Below are positions 6,021-13,647 of a stretch of DNA of 14,568 nt, piece by piece. Origin of the DNA: an uncultured bacterium. GTDB lineage: Bacteria > Bacillota > Clostridia > Lachnospirales > Lachnospiraceae. Position numbers and translations under genes: made by a program. The notes beneath the pieces are model-generated. The model had not been told where the DNA came from. It saw only the letters and a program-made list of their open reading frames with translations, and searched no databases. The DNA lies in contig CALFUE010000023.1 in the NCBI GenBank assembly GCA_937916345.1, positions 1-14,568 on the forward strand, read 5' to 3'. How positions within the stretch are numbered: position 1 is the first letter of the stretch; every line of letters begins with the position of its first letter.

Positions 6021-6908
6021 TTAATCTATTCTCTCGTCTCCCCAGAAAAACAGGGCAACGGTGCCGGGACCCGTATGGCACCCGATTGTCGATCCTATGG
6101 GATAAAGCCGCACATGCCCGTTGAGCTTGAGGAATGTCTCCTCTATCATGGCAGCCAGCTTTTTTGCTTCATCCTCAAAGAGCGAGTGACTGATAAAGCA
6201 CTTGCCGGCGTAATCCAGCTTGCCCTCAGCCTTCTCCTTCATGATATCCAGCGTTCGCTTCATGACCTTTTTATTGGTCCTGATCTTTTCTCTGGGAGCG
6301 AGACGCCCGAGATTATCAACATTAAGCAGCGGACGGATATTTAATGCCTGTCCCACGACACCGGCTACCTTTGAAACACGGCCGCCCCTGATGTAATATG
6401 TCAGATCCGTGGAGTAGAACCAGTGATTCACTTTTAATTTATTATGCTCTGCCCATTCGAAGAGGTCGTCTATATTCATGCCCTCATCGCGCCTGTCAGC
6501 CATGCCGTCCACCAGAAGACCGTAGCCGCTGGATGCCCCCATGGAATCCACCACATAGAGCTTTCTGTCCGGGTACTGGGCTAATATATCATTTCTGGCT
6601 ATCATCGCAGACTGATAAGTACCGGATATACCGCTTGACAGACAAACATGAATGACGTCCTTCCCGGCATCAAGGAACGGTCTCCAGAACTCGGTATACT
6701 CACCGACAGAGATCTGTGAGGTATGAGTCTCCTCTCCTGCGTCCATTCTGCGGAAGAGCTCATCATACGGAACGCTCTTTCCCATGTCGTCAGCGTAGTG
6801 AGCCCCGCCCAGCTCAAAATGGAAAAACGCAACGGGAATCTCCCGTCTCTCGAAATATTCGCCCGAGAGATCTGCCGGAGAACAACAACTAAGAATATAA
6901 TCGCTCAT
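6021..6908 (-). CDS. DegV/FakB-family fatty-acid-binding protein
   Basis: This 295-residue protein belongs to the DegV family. Its members (FakB) bind a free fatty acid and present it to fatty acid kinase FakA for phosphorylation. Family landmarks are THTSQIS (61-67), the LSSGISGTYQSA loop (90-101), VDSMGASSGYG (120-130), YYIRGGRVSK (171-180) and GSTIGCHTGPG (272-282). The usual length is 280-290. The start has AAGGAGA about 7 nt upstream. A consensus promoter (6954-6982) lies 46-74 nt before the start. A PaaI-like thioesterase follows after 10 nt with its own ribosome site. No FakA or DAK-domain kinase gene is in the window. The family assignment is firm and the bound lipid unknown. Confidence 0.93.
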   Translation of the reverse strand: MSDYILSCCSPADLSGEYFERREIPVAFFHFELGGAHYADDMGKSVPYDELFRRMDAGEETHTSQISVGEYTEFWRPFLDAGKDVIHVCLSSGISGTYQSAMIARNDILAQYPDRKLYVVDSMGASSGYGLLVDGMADRRDEGMNIDDLFEWAEHNKLKVNHWFYSTDLTYYIRGGRVSKVAGVVGQALNIRPLLNVDNLGRLAPREKIRTNKKVMKRTLDIMKEKAEGKLDYAGKCFISHSLFEDEAKKLAAMIEETFLKLNGHVRLYPIGSTIGCHTGPGTVALFFWGDERID

Positions 6909-6953
6909 CTGTACATCTCCTTATACTTTACCTTATAAAAACACTTCCATGAA

Positions 6954-6982
6954 ATTTTAAATAGAAAGCAGCCCCTTGTCAA
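6954..6982 (-). promoter_or_regulatory. Promoter of the DegV-thioesterase operon
   Basis: On the minus strand a perfect TTGACA (6982-6977), a 17-bp spacer and TAAAAT (6959-6954) form a strong sigma-A promoter. Predicted +1 is about 6947, leaving a leader of about 39 nt. The 50 bases upstream, up to the protease stop at 7035, hold short repeats of GTGACA and CGCG but no convincing terminator. Confidence 0.83.
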
Positions 6983-7034
6983 GGCATCGCGGTGTCACAG
7001 TTTCGCGGTTTTTGTATACTTTTCGCTGTCACGG

Positions 7035-9320
7035 CTAAACAACTGCTCCGGTTTTCCCCAGCTTATACTTCTTTCCTTTCCAGGTGATGGTCTTTCCCGT
7101 GACTATCTTTCCGGATTTTGAGGCATAATATTTTTTCCCGTCAGAGGCTTTGAAAAGCTTTGAAGTGACAACCCGCCCGTATCCGTTTGAGTAGACCCTG
7201 CTGCCCTTTTTTGTGGTCCAAAAAGCCTTGGTTATCAGCTTTCCGGATTTCGTAGCCCTGTACAGATATCCTTTTACTCTGAATTCCTTGTTTTTGACTA
7301 TCTTACCGTTCTTGTTATAGTAAACTAAATTTCCCTTTTCCGTCCTGACGAATGCAGAGCGGATCACGCCGGATGAGCCTTGGGATGTCTCGTCCGATCC
7401 CGAACTGCCGGAGGTCTGGGCAGCGCCTGTGGTATTCGAAACGGCAATGCTGCCTGAAGTGGCAGATCCGCCTGAGCTGCCTGAGCTGCCGGAGCTGCCT
7501 GAACTTCCGGAACTGCCTGAACTGCCTGAACTGCCGGAACTGCCTGAACTTCCTGAACTGCCGGAACTGCCCGAACTGCCTGAGCCTCTCGTATTGCCCG
7601 ATGCTTCCGAATTTTTCCCGGAGTTATTATTTGTTTCCGGCACTGTTGTCTTGCTCTTCCATTTGGCATTTATGACGAGATTCAATCCGACTGCCGAGAA
7701 GTCATTATCCCACCCGTCGAAATCATATCCGCTGCGTGTTGGCGCTTCAGGAGCCTCGGCAGATTCTCCTGCGCTCACGCTCTGGGTTTTTATCACATTG
7801 CCCTGCCCGTCCGTAAATTCAACCGTATATTTTATAGCATTGCCCGACACGGCGCCGGCAAGTCCCTTGATACGATAGCAGATACTATCGCTTACGGGGG
7901 TTTTCACCGACACATCGAACCACACATCAGAATCCCCGACCCTGCGGAAACTCTGATTTTGTTCAAACTCTGCCTCGTATGATATTCCGGATGATACTGC
8001 ACTCTCTTCGATCCCGAAATAAGTCATTTCATCCGAAAACGATATGACTATGGAATACCTCTCTCCCGGGCCTATCGTAACAGGCTCGTCCAGGCGTATC
8101 GTCTTAAACCCCGGTGTCTCGGTGGTAAATACTGTACTCCCCGCCTCTATCCCGCTCACAGGGTCATCTGCCTCTTCGAGAGCCGTATATATACTCGCCG
8201 TGTAATTCGTGAGACCATCATTGTATGTGTATATCCCTACGGCCTCCAGCTCTACGGCTTTTTCTGCGGTATTCACGAATACATTGGCGACCTCGGAATT
8301 CTTTGGCATCTGGGAATAGGACGTAACAGCCGTCCCGTCATACTGGAAATTGTAGTCAAAGGCATCCGGAGACTGCATATCATAGGTCACGATATATTCT
8401 TTCATCTCGGAAGAATAATAGGAGATATAGAAAAATCCGTTTTCACCCCACTCAGAGCCGTAGCTGTTCTGCGCGATCCAGGCACCGTCACCTGCGGGCG
8501 CACTCTTAAAATCAGCCCCGGAATAGGTGTCATCCCATCCCACGATGGTAACCGCGTGATTCACGGTTCTGCTGCCATTGTTATAGTAGCTTTTTTTGTC
8601 ATCAGTAATGTAATCATCGTAAAATGACACGGGGAGCCCGACAGCTCCGTACTTATAGACGTATTTTTTTATAACGCCGACACGGTCATTATTATTTATC
8701 TCTGACAAATCTATACTGATGCTGTTCTCAAGGGTGACCGTATCAGAATAAGCAATGGCAGGATCATATACTGTCTCTCCCGTTATATCATCGGAAGGCG
8801 CAGCTTTTTCATCCGCCATTCCGGACCAGGTAGCCAGGTGCAGGGCAGACATATCGTAATTACCGCCGTTCTCATTCCATGTGCCGGATGAAATGTTGTT
8901 TTTGTCATTCGTCGTATTACCCAGCGGATCATCCACGCGATTGTAAATGAAGTAACCCAGATGACCGGGAGAAAGTGTGATATCAACTATTTCTCCTGTC
9001 GCCTCGTACCGCTCCTTCGCATACGAGTATTCGGCTATGGAGGTGGCGGAATAAGCCCAGCACAGTCCGTTCTGCTTCTGGTTTTTCACCTTGATATTCT
9101 TTGCCCATAGCTGAGTCGCGGAATTGTATTTTTCCGGGTATGCAGTCTCTCCCTCTGCCCGCAAAAGCTTTCCGTCCTGCAGAACATGGTATATACTCAC
9201 ATCCGGCTCTTTGTAGCCGGGGAAAGCCGCCTCATCCGACATTTCTCCCGTCTCGCCCGCGTATACTGCCGCCGGCATCATAAAAGCAATTGTCAGCAAG
9301 ATAAAAAGTGTTTTTTTCAT
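7035..9320 (-). CDS. Secreted papain-family (C1) cysteine protease with lectin-like, InlB-type and wall-binding regions
   Basis: This 761-residue exported protease starts at ATG 9320, which has an AGAGGAG site and begins a classic signal peptide (MKKTLFILLTIAFMMPAAVYA, cut about residue 21). A start at 9347 would spoil the signal. The C1 domain (about 65-315) keeps the oxyanion Gln83 and catalytic Cys87 (QNGLCWAYS), His255 (NHAVTIVGWDD) and Asn285 (AQNSYGSEWG). A beta-rich region (about 325-490) fits the lectin-like domain often found after such peptidases in Firmicutes. An InlB/Flg_new-type repeat follows (about 497-555, ending GYDFDGW...AKWK). Next are a Ser-Ser-Gly linker encoded by tandem 9-mers, and a Lys/Tyr-rich C-terminus with repeats of about 20-25 residues (KGNLVYYNKNGKIV, KKGSRVYSNGYGRVV, DGKKYYASKSGKIV), probably binding the cell wall. 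It lies 53 nt after the Ca2+ ATPase with no clear promoter or terminator between them. Confidence 0.92.
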   Translation of the reverse strand: MKKTLFILLTIAFMMPAAVYAGETGEMSDEAAFPGYKEPDVSIYHVLQDGKLLRAEGETAYPEKYNSATQLWAKNIKVKNQKQNGLCWAYSATSIAEYSYAKERYEATGEIVDITLSPGHLGYFIYNRVDDPLGNTTNDKNNISSGTWNENGGNYDMSALHLATWSGMADEKAAPSDDITGETVYDPAIAYSDTVTLENSISIDLSEINNNDRVGVIKKYVYKYGAVGLPVSFYDDYITDDKKSYYNNGSRTVNHAVTIVGWDDTYSGADFKSAPAGDGAWIAQNSYGSEWGENGFFYISYYSSEMKEYIVTYDMQSPDAFDYNFQYDGTAVTSYSQMPKNSEVANVFVNTAEKAVELEAVGIYTYNDGLTNYTASIYTALEEADDPVSGIEAGSTVFTTETPGFKTIRLDEPVTIGPGERYSIVISFSDEMTYFGIEESAVSSGISYEAEFEQNQSFRRVGDSDVWFDVSVKTPVSDSICYRIKGLAGAVSGNAIKYTVEFTDGQGNVIKTQSVSAGESAEAPEAPTRSGYDFDGWDNDFSAVGLNLVINAKWKSKTTVPETNNNSGKNSEASGNTRGSGSSGSSGSSGSSGSSGSSGSSGSSGSSGSSGSSGSSGGSATSGSIAVSNTTGAAQTSGSSGSDETSQGSSGVIRSAFVRTEKGNLVYYNKNGKIVKNKEFRVKGYLYRATKSGKLITKAFWTTKKGSRVYSNGYGRVVTSKLFKASDGKKYYASKSGKIVTGKTITWKGKKYKLGKTGAVV
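7471..7578 (-). repeat. 12 x 9-bp tandem repeat encoding the Ser-Ser-Gly linker
   Basis: Twelve in-frame copies of a 9-mer (plus-strand consensus CCTGAACTG with variants CCTGAGCTG, CCGGAACTG, CCTGAACTT) encode (Ser-Ser-Gly)n between the InlB-like and C-terminal regions of the protease. Copies differ only at silent positions. Because the unit is 9 bp, slippage would change linker length without frameshifts. Confidence 0.95.
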
Positions 9321-9373
9321 CGATTCGAATTCTCCTCTGTAAAACATATTGACCCTGGATCATAATACAACGA

Positions 9374-12046
9374 TCAGTTTCTCACGCCTTTCATCAACGC
9401 TTTTCTCAGAAGATCGACGGGAATCATAGTAGCAGCGATCACGAATACCACCACCCATCCAACGGCAGAAAACGGGGTGCAGCTGAACATGGAGCTTATC
9501 AATTGAAACGGAGCCAGCGGTATCATGGCAGCGTTTACAATGATACCCTGCACCAGAACAATAGTGAGCCAAACCTTCATAAAACCGGGATTGTCCCTTA
9601 AGCCCTTGAAAATGGCGAATCCCTCGTCACGGACATTGAATCCGTTGAACAGCGCAGCAACCACAAACAGTACGAAATACGCGGTGAGCAGCTTTTCCTG
9701 TGACCCAAGCAGCTCTGCAAAGAATGGCAGCTTGAGGAACAAAAAGCTGATCAGGGTCAGCCATGCGGCCATCACTCCTATCTGTATCGCCATGGACACG
9801 CTTATGATACTCTCATCACGCCGTCTCGGCGCCTCAGTCATATAACTCTCCAGGGCAGGCTCGTTTCCAAGCATGATCGCGCCCAGACTGTCCATTACCA
9901 GATTTACGAACAAAAGGTGTGTCACCTTCAGCGGCTCCACAACGCCAAGGAACGGGCAAACGGCGCTGACGATCACGGCCGCGACATTGATCACGAGCTG
10001 GAATTTGCAGAATTTCAAAATATTATGATAAATGGTCCTTCCATAGAGAATGGCGTCTTTTATAGAGCGGAAATTATCGTCTATGATGACGATCTCTCCT
10101 GCCTCCTTGGCAGCCTCGGTGCCGCTTCCCATGGCAAATCCCACATCTGCTCTCTTTAATGCCGGTGAATCATTTACGCCGTCGCCCGTCATGCCGACAA
10201 CCAGATTCATTTCCTGACACAGTCTCACCATCCTGGATTTGTCGGTCGGAAGCGCCCTGGCGATGACACGGATATCACTCATGATCGCCTTTATCTCATC
10301 ATCGCTCATGGAATTCAGCTCTGCCGATGAGAGCGCTCTGTCGCTGTCTGAAGCAATCAGTCCGGCGTCAGAAGCGATCGCTACGGCAGTCTCCAACCTG
10401 TCGCCCGTTATCATGACGACCTGGATACCGGCGCCCCAAACCTCTCTGATTGCTTCCATCGCCTCAGGTCTCACATCATCTCTGATAGCTGCCAGTCCCA
10501 CAAGCACCACATCATCATTGATGGCATCCTCCGTGAAAGAGCTGTCGGAATATCCGAAGGCCAGCACCCTCATTGCTCTGGAGGCATACTCATTTATTTT
10601 TTTATCCAGAACGCCAATATCCAGATCAATGATATTTCCATCCGGATCCATTCCCTTTTTTGCCACAGCCAGAAACTTCTCGGGAGCGCCCTTGTAGAAG
10701 ACCTTTTTCAGTTCCCTGATCTCGGCCTGGCTGAACTTGTTCACGGAATTGAAGCCCTGTGACAATCCTACGCTATAGTCTGTAGCCTTGTCCGTTCCGC
10801 TTGATAAAAACCTGTACTCATCCTCACCGAGAAAGCGGAGCAGCGCCTGATCTGTCGCGTTGCCGCCGACAACCCTGTGCTCACCGTCAAACATCGACGC
10901 GGTATTTTTTCCAATGGCGATGTCCACCAGGGACTTTACCTTGCCGTGATCCTTCAGATTTGCAAGCGGGATGCTCACGCCGTCCGGTGTAAAAAAATCA
11001 ACGACCTCCAGGCTCCCCTTTGTGATAGTGCCGGTCTTGTCACTGAAGAGGATATTGAGGGAACCCGCCGTCTCAATACCGACGGCCTTTCTCACCAGCA
11101 CATTATGATCGAGCATCCTGCTGGTATTCTGCATCAATACTAGAGAGATCATCAGCGGCAGCCCTTCCGGAACCGCGCAGACCACGATCAGTATCGCGAG
11201 AGATACCGCCTCGATGATATCCATCAGAATATTGCTCCAGCCTGTGGCGAGGTATGCCCCAATTCCTCCGGAGGTGATTATGTAATACGCTATATACAGG
11301 ATAACAATAACAACAGCGGAAACATAGCCGAATACAGAGATCTGCTTCGCAAGCTTTGCCAGCTTTACCTTTAAGGGAGAGTCAGGCTCATCCTCCTGCA
11401 TATCCAGAGCCATTTTTCCCATCATTGTTCCAAGGCCTACCTTGCAGACCTCCATCACACCCTCGCCGTCAAATACCACCGTGCCTCTGAACAGTGAGTG
11501 ATCGTCGACAAAGACATCTCCTGTCATTTCCCCGGGGAATATGGCGTCAGCCGATGCGGTCTTTTTACACTCCTCAGCCTCGCCGTTCAAGACAGAATTG
11601 TTCACCTTCAGATCGCCGTCGATAAGTATTCCGTCCGCGGGTATCTTGTCTCCGGACTGCAGTATAACCCTGTCTCCAACGACGACATCATTCACATCGA
11701 TGACGATTATTATGCCGTTTCTGTATACCTTGCAGGTGTCCTTCCTGCTGTTTTTCTTCAGCTCACGGTACTTTGTGTCACTGGCAACGCCTGTTTTCGC
11801 AGTGACAACGGCAACAATCATTATCGCCGCGACCGTTCCTGCAGGCTCGTATATATTTGCATATCCCAGAGCGAACATGACCAGCATTATTACCACTATG
11901 GCAAGCAGTATCCTGATCATGGGATCATTAAAGGCTCCCTTGAACTCCTTCCAGAAGGTGGTCGGCTCCGAATCCGGTATCATATTGGAGCCGTGCTCTT
12001 TTCTGGAACGCTTTACTTCCTCATCACTAAGACCGCTGAATTTCAT
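9374..12046 (-). CDS. P-type Ca2+-transporting ATPase, PMCA-type (P2B-like)
   Basis: This 890-residue ion pump probably exports Ca2+ across the plasma membrane. Numbering here is from the upstream ATG at 12058; subtract 4 for the chosen start. Features in order are A-domain NGEAEE (158-163), M4 PEGLP (297-301), DKTGT with phosphorylated D340, KGAPE (456-460), TGD (551-553), TGDGVND (624-630), M5 with N691, M6 NLVMDSLGA (719-727), and a C-terminal M7-M10 block. M5/M6 have the Asn and Asp of Ca2+ site II. They lack the SERCA site-I Glu in M5 and have Met before the M6 Asp, as in plasma-membrane pumps, so one Ca2+ per cycle is likely. The A-domain has NGEA where TGES is usual; the key Glu is kept. 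The start at 12046 was chosen because GGAG lies 6 nt upstream, inside the longer reading. Confidence 0.93.
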   Translation of the reverse strand: MKFSGLSDEEVKRSRKEHGSNMIPDSEPTTFWKEFKGAFNDPMIRILLAIVVIMLVMFALGYANIYEPAGTVAAIMIVAVVTAKTGVASDTKYRELKKNSRKDTCKVYRNGIIIVIDVNDVVVGDRVILQSGDKIPADGILIDGDLKVNNSVLNGEAEECKKTASADAIFPGEMTGDVFVDDHSLFRGTVVFDGEGVMEVCKVGLGTMMGKMALDMQEDEPDSPLKVKLAKLAKQISVFGYVSAVVIVILYIAYYIITSGGIGAYLATGWSNILMDIIEAVSLAILIVVCAVPEGLPLMISLVLMQNTSRMLDHNVLVRKAVGIETAGSLNILFSDKTGTITKGSLEVVDFFTPDGVSIPLANLKDHGKVKSLVDIAIGKNTASMFDGEHRVVGGNATDQALLRFLGEDEYRFLSSGTDKATDYSVGLSQGFNSVNKFSQAEIRELKKVFYKGAPEKFLAVAKKGMDPDGNIIDLDIGVLDKKINEYASRAMRVLAFGYSDSSFTEDAINDDVVLVGLAAIRDDVRPEAMEAIREVWGAGIQVVMITGDRLETAVAIASDAGLIASDSDRALSSAELNSMSDDEIKAIMSDIRVIARALPTDKSRMVRLCQEMNLVVGMTGDGVNDSPALKRADVGFAMGSGTEAAKEAGEIVIIDDNFRSIKDAILYGRTIYHNILKFCKFQLVINVAAVIVSAVCPFLGVVEPLKVTHLLFVNLVMDSLGAIMLGNEPALESYMTEAPRRRDESIISVSMAIQIGVMAAWLTLISFLFLKLPFFAELLGSQEKLLTAYFVLFVVAALFNGFNVRDEGFAIFKGLRDNPGFMKVWLTIVLVQGIIVNAAMIPLAPFQLISSMFSCTPFSAVGWVVVFVIAATMIPVDLLRKALMKGVRN

Positions 12047-12098
12047 TTTTTTCTCCATTAGAACGCGACGGAAATGAAAAAATCCAATATATCGTAAT

Positions 12099-12145
12099 AA
12101 GTCCTTCCTCCACCGGCAGGCAAGCTTGCTGTGGAAAAAGGACTT
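12099..12145 (-). promoter_or_regulatory. 15-bp stem-loop at the 5' end of the Ca2+ ATPase mRNA
   Basis: On the minus strand AAGTCCTTTTTCCAC (12145-12131) pairs with GTGGAGGAAGGACTT (12113-12099) over 15 bp. The 17-nt loop contains the palindrome GCAAGCTTGC. Two of the pairs are U-G on the minus strand but would be C-A mismatches in plus-strand RNA, so the structure is better formed in the ATPase transcript. It is about 53 nt before the start codon. It has no immediate T-run, so it is not a normal terminator. I cannot match it to a known riboswitch class. Confidence 0.5.
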
Positions 12146-12151
12146 TTGACC

Positions 12152-12182
12152 CTTATATCATGATTAGAAACCTGCTTGTAAG
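12152..12182 (-). promoter_or_regulatory. Candidate extended -10 promoter of the Ca2+ ATPase gene
   Basis: On the minus strand TGATATAAG gives an extended -10 (TGn plus TATAAG, 12157-12152). The -35 is weak (CTTACA, 12182-12177, 19-bp spacer). Predicted +1 is about 12145, the first base of the stem-loop. The rest of the 177-nt gap (12047-12223), including the sequence after the PH-gene stop, shows no clear terminator. Confidence 0.45.
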
Positions 12183-12223
12183 ACCCTGGCGCTTTAACGA
12201 ACTTCAAAAAAGCCTTGAGTGGA

Positions 12224-12832
12224 TCAGACTGCTGTTTCCTGGGTATTGATCAGCATGGCCTGCTCCGCCATCAGGGAAGTCCTCCTGGCATCATAGCAAT
12301 CCATGACTTTGTTCTTGAATTCAACCGCGTTCTGCATATATGGGAACCTCAGCGTGATGGACGTAGTACCGATCGTAATGGTGGAATATCCGAATACCCT
12401 GCCCCAAAGGCTCTCGTCTATTGCAAAGTTGTCTATCTTTTCCAGATAAGCGTCAATAGCCTTGGAATAAATTACGCCCGTCTTTCCTATGATCTTTTTG
12501 TCGGTAACAACCAGTTTTATGCAGAGCAGCTTGATTATGGAGACCACAGCAGAAATCAGGCTTACCACTATGACAGTGGCAAAAAAGATGGATGCCGCTC
12601 CACTGATCATGCCCCATTCTTCACTGCCAAAATAAGAGATCTGTCCCTCCTCCGGAAGTCCCGGATATCTGAAATCAACGATGATTTCCACAACCAGCCT
12701 CGCAATGGCCCAGGCTGCGAAAATAAGCAGAATCGTCCTTAGGACGATCGGTACAAAGGCCGCCCATGTGATATGGCATTTTGCAATTACCCGTTCATTC
12801 TCTCTTAGATTTTTTTCTACATAATCTTTCAC
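12224..12832 (-). CDS. PH-domain (bPH2/YdbS-like) membrane protein
   Basis: This 202-residue protein has a short cytoplasmic N-terminus (VEKNLRENERVIAKCHITW) and two membrane helices at about 25-52 and 76-104. They are followed by a bacterial PH-like domain at about 105-180, with LVVTDKKIIGKTGVI (107-121), the LEKIDNFAIDESLWGRVFGY stretch (130-149) and TITIGTTS. The pattern of VTDKKI..K.G followed by L..ID....SL.GR.FGY.T is typical of the DUF304/bPH2 family. The start codon is GTG, with AGGAGG 9 nt upstream. It is last in an apparent operon, 26 nt after the zinc-ribbon gene. Its role is unknown; family members are membrane-associated and sometimes linked to envelope stress or export. Confidence 0.88.
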   Translation of the reverse strand: MKDYVEKNLRENERVIAKCHITWAAFVPIVLRTILLIFAAWAIARLVVEIIVDFRYPGLPEEGQISYFGSEEWGMISGAASIFFATVIVVSLISAVVSIIKLLCIKLVVTDKKIIGKTGVIYSKAIDAYLEKIDNFAIDESLWGRVFGYSTITIGTTSITLRFPYMQNAVEFKNKVMDCYDARRTSLMAEQAMLINTQETAV

Positions 12833-12858
12833 GTTTACACCCTCCTTTATAGTTTAAT

Positions 12859-13614
12859 TTAAAGATAGCTTTCTATGTCGTCAACACTTGAAACATCAGT
12901 TACCTCTGTGATCATACCATCCTCTACTTCTACCTGATAGACGAAATACCCGTCCCAATCCGCATCGTCCTCATCCTGCCAGTGCAGAACCGCATAAGCT
13001 GTTCCTAAACTGTGAGATGCGGAGATTGTAAAATGCACTCCGTCCAGGTTTGAATCATCCTTAAGGTTTACATCCCTGCTGTGGAACATATCGTATTCCC
13101 AGATATATCCCCCGGGATCAGGAATATCCAGATACAACAGTCCCCGTGAGACCTCATAGCTGACAGTTCCCGCTTCATCGCCCGTCCCGGCAACAGCCGC
13201 GCTTTCCTGACTGTCATTTCCGAAAAAGGCATTCATGACCATAGCCATAATAAATAATATGACAAGCATGGGGAGTCCGATCTTCAGAAAATTCATAAAA
13301 AACCGCTTTTGATTTTCAGCCGCGTATTCCTTCTCTTCCTTCCGCATTTCCCGTTTAAGCTTACGTCCCTCTGACATCTGCTTTCCGACGAAATCCAGTA
13401 CCGAATTCACGGTCCCGCTCATATCAATATTAACGTTATCGACATGCTCAAAGGTGGCATGCTGCACCTGATATTGATTGATCGCCTTCTCTACAATAAA
13501 GGAACTGCCGCAAAACGGACAGTCGGCAGTCTCCTTATGAGGATCCACCGTAAGAGTCCCGCCGCACTGCGTACACAGAGCCGGCACCATTTTTACTTCC
13601 GCGCTTTCACTCAT
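12859..13614 (-). CDS. Zinc-ribbon, single-TM protein with an extracytoplasmic domain shared with the neighbouring lipoprotein
   Basis: This 251-residue protein has an N-terminal zinc ribbon with CxxC pairs C14/C17 (CTQCGG) and C32/C35 (CPFCGS). A middle region follows, ending in a charged, probably helical stretch (80-104, rich in K/R/E). One membrane helix lies at about 109-131, and then an extracytoplasmic domain (151-251). By the positive-inside rule the zinc ribbon is cytoplasmic. The outer domain aligns without gaps to residues 78-178 of the lipoprotein encoded 33 nt upstream (offset 73). Shared residues include SYEV, G..L..D.P, WE, S.GT.Y..L, Y...QV..E...I..V and Y near the end. The start has AAAGGA 6 nt before the ATG. 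The domain is not one I recognise. Its topology suggests linking an outside state to a cytoplasmic partner. Confidence 0.87.
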   Translation of the reverse strand: MSESAEVKMVPALCTQCGGTLTVDPHKETADCPFCGSSFIVEKAINQYQVQHATFEHVDNVNIDMSGTVNSVLDFVGKQMSEGRKLKREMRKEEKEYAAENQKRFFMNFLKIGLPMLVILFIMAMVMNAFFGNDSQESAAVAGTGDEAGTVSYEVSRGLLYLDIPDPGGYIWEYDMFHSRDVNLKDDSNLDGVHFTISASHSLGTAYAVLHWQDEDDADWDGYFVYQVEVEDGMITEVTDVSSVDDIESYL

Positions 13615-13647
13615 CGCTTATCCTTTCTGAGCCGACATTTCATTATA

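Noticed and set aside
6983..7034. Possible terminator after the protease gene
   Set aside because: Short CGCG and GTGACA repeats can form only broken pairings on the minus strand, with no T-run. The CGCG pair followed by GTTTTTG on the plus strand has no plus-strand gene to serve.
7471..7578. CRISPR-like array
   Set aside because: Repeats are contiguous 9-mers without spacers and lie in a coding frame.
7429..7878. Plus-strand ORF with a long Glu-Leu-Pro repeat, antisense to the protease
   Set aside because: It is the reverse complement of the Ser-Ser-Gly tandem repeat. The protease frame has full domains, catalytic residues and a signal peptide, whereas this frame has no ribosome site or recognisable domain.
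11498..12077. Two overlapping plus-strand ORFs antisense to the N-terminal part of the Ca2+ ATPase
   Set aside because: They mirror the hydrophobic ATPase frame and have no ribosome site or domain.
12047..12223. yybP-ykoY manganese or other known riboswitch upstream of the P-type ATPase
   Set aside because: The conserved yybP-ykoY core (GGGGAGUAG and the CCUUUGGCCGG-type segment) is not found. Only the single stem-loop is seen.
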